A DNA stretch of 19,796 bases from positions 1 through 19,796 of the forward strand of contig JBAZLY010000021.1 of assembly GCA_041650035.1 (NCBI GenBank), given 5' to 3'. Every line of letters begins with the position of its first letter. Position 1 is the first letter of the stretch. The notes beneath the pieces are model-generated. The model saw only the letters and a list, made by a program, of their open reading frames with translations, was not told the origin of the DNA and made no database searches. The position numbers and the translations under genes were made by a program. The stretch comes from JAQUQI01 sp041650035 (GTDB lineage Bacteria > Omnitrophota > Gorgyraeia > JABMRG01). Shown piece by piece: positions 16,401 to 19,796 of this stretch.

Positions 16401-19400
16401 GCCATATACGAGGCTCTTGGCAGCCATCTCGGTGACAATGGCTATGCTCTTTCCACCGCCCATGGCAAGCACCGAGAATTTACCTTCATGAAGCCCGTAA
16501 ATAAAGTTTTGCTGTAACCACCATTTCCAGCCATCGGGTCTTTGAATGGATAAGTATTCGGCGGCGGCCAAAGAATATGCCAATGCGTCCCTGGTATTTA
16601 TGACCCTGCCCATGCTGTCAACACTGATAACACTGCCTTTACCGGCTGATATTACCGGTATCTTTGACTCAAGCTGAAGTTGTTCAATACGATCTTTGCT
16701 GCCTTTGAGATTATTGATTTTTTCAGTCAATTCAAGCAGGCCTGTCTTAAGACGGTTAACTTCCTCATCTGTCCCGGCGTTTTTGATAAGCGTGTTTAAT
16801 ACATTAAGTTCTTCCTCAAGCCTTTGCAAATCTTCAGTAAGTCGATTAATGCCGGCACGCTGGTTGTCAACCTTATTATCATTTAATAATTGCGTAAGCT
16901 CTCCAAAAACCTTGGCTATCTTATCAGCCTCTTTACTGAAATCTTTTTTTGTCTTGAAGTCCTCGATTTGGGTTTTTACTTTTTCCATATCTTCAGGATT
17001 AAGACTGCCCTCATCTGCCAATTTGGCTATATAAGCCTGGATATCTTTAAGGCCTGTTAAATTGCCCTTTAACCAGGCGGCAAACTCCTCCTTTTTTTTC
17101 GCGATTATTTGTTTATCTTCTCTTGATACACGCCAAGGAGACGCCCTTAAGAGCGTGTTCAGCGCGTTCATTTTGTCGGGGCCAAGCTCTTGAGCTATCA
17201 GCGCGTTATTTACCATTACCGTCAGGTCCTCATAGCCATTTTCCAGGACAGCCGTAACGATGTCAAGCTGTTTACCGCCGTTTAGCGCGGACTTAATCTC
17301 ACTTGAAAGGATCTGATAGGCCGGGTTCGAAGCTCTAATTTGCTCTATAAGCCAGCCCAATTTAACGGCGCTGGGCGCAGCGGCACCGTTATTCATAAAG
17401 GCCCATACCGCCTTTTGCGTGGATTTCGGCGACAGTCTGATAACAGAGGCCATATTATCCGCAAGCGCCTTATCCATTTGCGTTGATGAACGTATATCAT
17501 CAAGCAGGCTTAGGGCAAGCAGTGTCCTTGCCTCATCCAGCTTCCGGTCCTCATTCGCGCCTAAGTTTACCTTGGCGGTTATCGTGTCAAGGTTAAAAAT
17601 AATGTCTCTAAAGAGGTATTTTGACGCGGTATCAAGTGTATTCAATTTACCCTCATATGAAGACCTGAAAATACCGCTGACAGCATCGATGATATCCGGC
17701 AGCTTGCCTTTGGCATGAAGTATGACAGAGTCATCGTATTCAATCATCCGGTTTAGCAGTATCAAGGCCGCAGACACGGCCGTGGTATCAGCTATAAAAT
17801 TGTCCATGCCGAACAAGGACACGATATTATCAACCGCGCCGGTTACGGAGGATATCTCATTATTCAAACTAAAAACCTTGGCGAATTCGTTGGCGATACC
17901 AAGCATAAACTGCCCTGAAATATCCTTACTCATATTCCTTGATAACAAGACCGCCGATTCAAGCATGCCTGTAAGCAGAGCCTGTTTATGGGTATCTTCT
18001 ATGAGCGCGTTATTGATACCTTTTGCCAAATTGGCGCAGGTCTCGCTGATTTTATTTACCGCATCCGATCTCTGGCTCTGGGCCGCGTTAGACGGCGGGA
18101 CAGCGCTTAACAGGCTGATGCCAAGCCTTGACGCCTCCAGCAGGCCTATCAGCCCGCTGATTTCATTATTGTTGCCGGCATTAGCAAGCGTGGATAACCG
18201 CTCGCATAGCAATACGGTTTTGCTGAAGACGCTGTTATCAAAAATACCGCTTTTCGCGTCAGGCATTGTATTATTTATCAGGTCAATACCCCGCATCACG
18301 GCTAAGATATCATTGCTGCCAAGTTTACCTATATCCTCATTATTAATAGATGTGATAACCAGGGAGAATTGGCCCGCCACCTGCGTCTTTACATCCTGTA
18401 TGTCGTTTTGCTGTGTCCTGTCAAGTTTGATACCGGGATTGAATTCAATACCGTTCAAGATATTTAGGCCTTCGCTTAGAACACTGATAGCCCGCGGATT
18501 ATCAATTTTTATGCCGGTTGCTATATTATTGGCAATCAGCGTTATTTTGCCTATGGCCTTATTAACTAAACCTTCATCTAAGTCCGCGTTTATTACAGAC
18601 TGCAGGCCTCTAAGCATGCGTAAAGATTCCTGGCTGTCTGCGGTCACAGGATCAATAGTATCAATGGCCTTACCCATATAATCAATGAGGCCTTCATGCA
18701 GGTTATCGATACTACCCTGGCCTGCGGGGCCTGATAACTCGCTGACTGCCTTTGATAAAAGAGTGATAATATCAAGATTAAAACCGTTAGCGGCAGTGCC
18801 GGTTTCCCTGGCATCTGTAGCGGCAAATTCTAAATATTTAAAAAATTCGCCCGCGGTGGAGGTATCATTAATTGCCTTATAAAGCCCGGTTGCCAATGCT
18901 AAACTATCTATTGATAATCTGCCGTTTATCAGCTTGGTAAATTCCATGCCCAATAAAGAACGCGCTTTAAGCGATTGCGCTTCGTTCATGATGCCATCCG
19001 TGCTTAGCGCGAAGATAAGCGTATTTATGGATTGCGCGTAAACCTTCTCGTCGGATATGCCATTGCCGACACCTTCTATCAGTTCGTCTATCTTTGTCGC
19101 GGTCAGTTGTGCCGTTTTTTCTATCGCCGCGCCGCGGGCTTCAACATCCCTTAAACCGCTTATCATACCGGCAAGGGCTGTCTTCAAGCCTGTGTTTGTA
19201 AATAATGAATTTTTGACCAACGTCTCAAGCGAACGCGATGTTACGCCGAAATTATTTAAGAAAGTGAGCTGGGCCGCGTCAATACTCTCGGCGGAGAATG
19301 TTGAGCCGGCAGAGTTAAGCATCTCCATACTTACCTTTGCCTGCGTTTTTACCATATTCATATCCTGGGCATACTGCAGGAACCTGCCGTTTCCATATAT

Positions 19401-19796
19401 CTGGCCAAAAGCCGACTTGTTAAATTTTGGCGCGGAGAGGCCAATCTCCCGCAAACGGCCCAGGACGCCGTTCGTTTCGGCAAGCAGTGCCAATAGTTGT
19501 ATTTTTTCGGTTGAGGCAGCCCCCTTGAATGTCTCTTGCCAATTTTCAAACACAGCGCCATTCACCTTTAACGCTGCGGATAAAGATTTAGCGAAATCCA
19601 TCGGTTTTCCGTATTTGCTCTTGACTGTGTCTAAAACACTATCCCTTTCCGTGCTGTTCATACCGGCAAACCCGGCATTCATTTCCAGCAATCTGTTTGT
19701 TTGAGTGAGAGTATCAATCATGTTGGCCGCGGTAATATTGTGTGACGGACTGCCGTCAAGTATATCAAAAAACTCAACAGCAAACTCCTGCACATT
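10467..19796 (-). CDS. Giant multidomain protein with SecA-like motor core (C-terminal ~3,109 residues; start outside window)
   Basis: The frame is open to the window edge, so the N-terminus is missing; I number from the GTG at 19793. Residues ~200-700 are alpha-helical with repeating L-x-G-L-type helices. A charged coiled coil spans ~933-1040. Residues ~1085-1700 match the SecA motor core motif by motif. A long helical region follows to ~2400 with no family I recognise, then HELSH at 2475-2479 after an otherwise ordinary beta-containing segment, more charged helix to ~2680, a Pro/Gly/Ala-rich linker (~2683-2703), and a last domain to 3108 that I cannot assign. No membrane segment or cell-surface anchor is obvious in the visible part. 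The stop is TGA at 10467. Proteins of thousands of residues are known from Omnitrophota, which fits the rest of the window. The function is unknown; surface-associated or secretion-related action is speculation. Confidence 0.9.
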   Translation of the reverse strand, partial: NVQEFAVEFFDILDGSPSHNITAANMIDTLTQTNRLLEMNAGFAGMNSTERDSVLDTVKSKYGKPMDFAKSLSAALKVNGAVFENWQETFKGAASTEKIQLLALLAETNGVLGRLREIGLSAPKFNKSAFGQIYGNGRFLQYAQDMNMVKTQAKVSMEMLNSAGSTFSAESIDAAQLTFLNNFGVTSRSLETLVKNSLFTNTGLKTALAGMISGLRDVEARGAAIEKTAQLTATKIDELIEGVGNGISDEKVYAQSINTLIFALSTDGIMNEAQSLKARSLLGMEFTKLINGRLSIDSLALATGLYKAINDTSTAGEFFKYLEFAATDARETGTAANGFNLDIITLLSKAVSELSGPAGQGSIDNLHEGLIDYMGKAIDTIDPVTADSQESLRMLRGLQSVINADLDEGLVNKAIGKITLIANNIATGIKIDNPRAISVLSEGLNILNGIEFNPGIKLDRTQQNDIQDVKTQVAGQFSLVITSINNEDIGKLGSNDILAVMRGIDLINNTMPDAKSGIFDNSVFSKTVLLCERLSTLANAGNNNEISGLIGLLEASRLGISLLSAVPPSNAAQSQRSDAVNKISETCANLAKGINNALIEDTHKQALLTGMLESAVLLSRNMSKDISGQFMLGIANEFAKVFSLNNEISSVTGAVDNIVSLFGMDNFIADTTAVSAALILLNRMIEYDDSVILHAKGKLPDIIDAVSGIFRSSYEGKLNTLDTASKYLFRDIIFNLDTITAKVNLGANEDRKLDEARTLLALSLLDDIRSSTQMDKALADNMASVIRLSPKSTQKAVWAFMNNGAAAPSAVKLGWLIEQIRASNPAYQILSSEIKSALNGGKQLDIVTAVLENGYEDLTVMVNNALIAQELGPDKMNALNTLLRASPWRVSREDKQIIAKKKEEFAAWLKGNLTGLKDIQAYIAKLADEGSLNPEDMEKVKTQIEDFKTKKDFSKEADKIAKVFGELTQLLNDNKVDNQRAGINRLTEDLQRLEEELNVLNTLIKNAGTDEEVNRLKTGLLELTEKINNLKGSKDRIEQLQLESKIPVISAGKGSVISVDSMGRVINTRDALAYSLAAAEYLSIQRPDGWKWWLQQNFIYGLHEGKFSVLAMGGGKSIAIVTEMAAKSLVYGDDFRAMLMLESPAAVDKYLNRGKAEGLDENALGLLKAFGLNLVSGDDYMEKMRTTDHADYQKAKDGFISALNNPRDVVVISRQARGHLQNMLAYPGNIDIRKAVESTNVLRIDEFDSVIKLRETFNVADPNGDKVKAERVKRIGGLYNIITNALKEGFTTEAGKEIKITELNNLADFEKEKESPRMYMHYDAMTGSIFLNKAALDALICQGFKEGEILSVIMAEKHKNNENYYIGQDKDDSSKMKISPVSTGTANPSSVFQDINYVIAIAFKENALKGEQIIDPYELKIDRTSMQSTLREIFKMHRNAHIAGASGTYKNVVVMARLMTGIEIDYERMETPMFEKLGFKLAQLVNISDKVREAANLKKGEVEHLLTVYEKDTELFENISSAILASLIARGGVVAYASQDKQSQIISNIKRDLISRLQGDPDFAKNLKDKLTEKLETLDKSTKENEQDYNKLKECIDWFAASGDNANNITEYIMGDDNIINAGPKDVNTIARKAYLGHAVFTNQAGLVGLNYVKDVDIHIVADYLSEDLLMQALFRVQRDQENDTAVRAVYVERNTVKELLAYASSHEDIIKNILLADSRDGKAKELLDRFNGRHVDFDKLTGEKDIIDAIQLAFKVKGAIEVSQTNYFIVADLAQGYLKEALKDLLSVYVPGTAEGDIINEEFLKLLENGNNDMAKLLLTNEEDAGEVLKEIFTGNSEIAKKTLSTIIQRLNSLKKITDTTHEAAAALQEVLDQYKDDLYTSEQGPSSFIDGKSWKDIYLVCRQLAEYMLPANAGTIYAKVLMESGSNSQAGWKDALKTPEAAKTLDEAAKEKAWNMEHQYNEALGREQDDLQKGTLTVDAAKILLSSAGRDGQTAVSESEVDEFMKFLAANNMVSNGRLTHSGMILFGMANTLKERFFGLPADDPDRQALTGLLFNDGKQPSGIFAIVEAIANRAGMISRLTGFDLENLILLAREVSAIRSEFNGFELELDDITVIVSCTRGPRALLIGPDDPEYRLSYARGVIKNRLIELSKDGKIRHDLFSNNIQSDNNKLSGVINTFEDIEVRVALECAFLPDIAKAMDEIRAQNSDGYKTGLEDLEAAARLTVDFYSRRDAVKDKDAYDKTMPDKARTYITAWAKAAGRDLTDTELRVLEAIVQKIFLDGKDAASLSYTTVHELARDVYAAQDPARDKKDIVMPNNEIDLYSAFTRSAGKGIKVSVDDKGNFVITGVGENEEDMALSDFIKAGTTDAVNILKELVKDNPELQKLLDAIVSAAKYGSGAGVVIRRVNRNDIGSIADKDINLKVSFDGEDTNGLVTIELSDQWARTISDMMSLDTSKGKRAASYLIFETLVHELSHTDDISKPFQQLAEELRNYTGIDRNLEKILYGIPELKDDVSTLIRKAGPMTGKTGLAGHIRDFTEKDPVTGERTLIDDWKLIIDNITNSLVERGSDKGKRPLPSDIMLIEENDMLRNDIALTVENEMNKERPDLIGLKNEIYVLINRAAIIRRVDELKKNKDELDALGIDINNLILKANQDLSPADLSTLQKEVSNIEARLTNSVPPRTEKAASPAGIGIGKKSSAGIVNVDNILSGLDTDFAARISGILKDNNIDLTSVSYEYGYGFAGLGITAAGGRIQIPALLIEALGLFGNNGAEFLGSLLTGLRAAGSGNSPFRAQADYLGVTIEQVNGLYEDLGRVMANLDSLKLQIIDIRQRQEISAAVFKAIDVYRQRGGTIEDLKRDLLDSISGMEGLPAGIADKLMLGPIYGIMNQVIKPRMSQFEVAGELTPDTALAISRLVNAALTRPQYLKVSTGNVLIFEANTVTESLAITLGAIINKMPRAQQEMITVAVYGYNSYDAIRLFASYGVNAKPLEALEGVNTATVIYSNPDEMVNIDAEHIRYIEVEGALGTANNMVTASQIIFAVFHMPLKEFAENLKDSGIDIGISDAEMQYIFANTDSIEGVIKIKPVDSDTIKRISSMISQAV
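12294..12476 (-). other. HELSH zinc-protease-like motif region in the giant protein
   Basis: ETLVHELSHTDDI places His2475, Glu2476 and His2479 in an HExxH arrangement on a predicted helix, preceded by an amphipathic helix (KGKRAASYLIF). Hydrophobic residues around the motif fit a zincin active-site helix. A third ligand is not clear: Asp2482 and Glu residues in QQLAEELRN are candidates. This motif can occur by chance, especially in a chain this long. Confidence 0.4.
14694..16541 (-). other. SecA-type DEAD motor core inside the giant protein
   Basis: Motifs occur in SecA order. Gln1094 matches the Q-motif Gln. LHEGKFSVLAMGGGKS (1101-1116) aligns without gaps with the SecA LHEGK...TGEGKT stretch, with Walker Lys1115 and Ser1116. 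AVDKYLNRGKA resembles the VNDYLA segment. RIDEFDS (1242-1248) is Walker B, like DEVDS. STLREIFKMHR...AGASGT (to Thr1447) corresponds to ITFQNYFR...AGMTGT. TNQAG (1641-1645) matches TNMAG, but Leu1646 replaces the Arg that follows it in SecA. QALFRVQRDQE keeps two Arg (1675, 1678) of motif VI. The 203 residues between Walker B and SGT leave room for the peptide-crosslinking domain. The C-terminal zinc-binding tail of SecA is not seen. Confidence 0.85.
16675..16995 (-). other. Coiled-coil segment before the SecA-like core
   Basis: Residues ~933-1040 are rich in Glu, Lys and Leu with heptad-like spacing, for example RLTEDLQRLEEELNVLNTLI and LLELTEKINNLKGSKDRIEQ. It links the helical repeats to the motor core. 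Confidence 0.6.
17724..18926 (-). other. N-terminal alpha-helical repeat region of the giant protein
   Basis: Similar amphipathic helices recur: SLALATGLYKAIN (297-309), SLRMLRGLQSVI (390-401), AISVLSEGLNILNG (435-448), DILAVMRGIDLINN (495-508), EISGLIGLLEASRLGI (544-559), QALLTGMLESAVLLS (604-618) and AVSAALILLNRMI (672-684). Spacing is irregular, 45-95 residues. Each is preceded by another helix, as in LIANNIATGIKI or ANLAKGINNALI. This resembles HEAT/ARM-like solenoid repeats, but the assignment rests on pattern only. Confidence 0.45.

Noticed and set aside
17722..18681. 319-codon plus-strand frame opposite the giant gene
   Set aside because: It is Ser/Leu/Ile-rich, as expected for the complement of a helical coding region, and the minus-strand frame carries the recognisable protein.
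19791..19793. GTG as the true start of the giant gene
   Set aside because: The frame stays open to the window edge and no upstream ribosome binding site can be judged; the first residues look like the middle of a protein.
1..19796. tRNA, rRNA or CRISPR array
   Set aside because: I saw no cloverleaf, rRNA signature or regularly spaced repeat series on either strand by eye; a covariance-model search would settle it.

Overview
The window reads as a chromosomal segment of an uncultured bacterium with a Gram-negative-type envelope (an exported TPR/peptidase protein, a PilZ protein, a giant polypeptide). The very large open gene, a GuaB3-type IMP dehydrogenase and a HrcA/CIRCE-controlled groESL together suggest Candidatus Omnitrophota (OP3). 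That placement is inference; no rRNA or other phylogenetic marker is present. Every supported gene lies on the minus strand, so transcription runs from high to low coordinates.

Layout from right to left (transcription order). (1) 19796-10467: the C-terminal ~3,109 residues of a giant protein whose start lies outside the window. It has an N-terminal alpha-helical repeat region, a coiled coil, a divergent but clearly recognisable SecA-type DEAD motor core, a long unassigned helical region, a HELSH zinc-protease-like motif, and an unassigned C-terminal domain. (2) 10466-10177: an intergenic stretch with one copy of a 105-bp repeat and hairpins. (3) 10176-9790: a PilZ protein. (4) A ~380-bp gene-free stretch ending in a sigma70-like promoter. 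(5) 9406-5254: a likely operon of an XRE-cupin regulator, an M20-family hydrolase with substituted catalytic residues, an intact acetate kinase, and a second acetate-kinase homologue that has lost most catalytic residues; the last three overlap. (6) 5172-1535: a heat-shock operon with phased A-tracts, a near-perfect promoter, a CIRCE operator, groES, groEL, and an exported TPR/gluzincin protein whose start codon overlaps the groEL stop. (7) 1377-211: guaB3 with its own near-consensus promoter. (8) 127-23: the second copy of the 105-bp repeat, inverted relative to the first.

Together these suggest housekeeping chaperone and purine functions next to an acyl-phosphate/hydrolase operon of unknown substrate. 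The most unusual object is the giant protein, which carries a SecA-like motor and a protease-like motif in one chain. The two repeat copies bracket about 10.2 kb containing everything except the giant gene.
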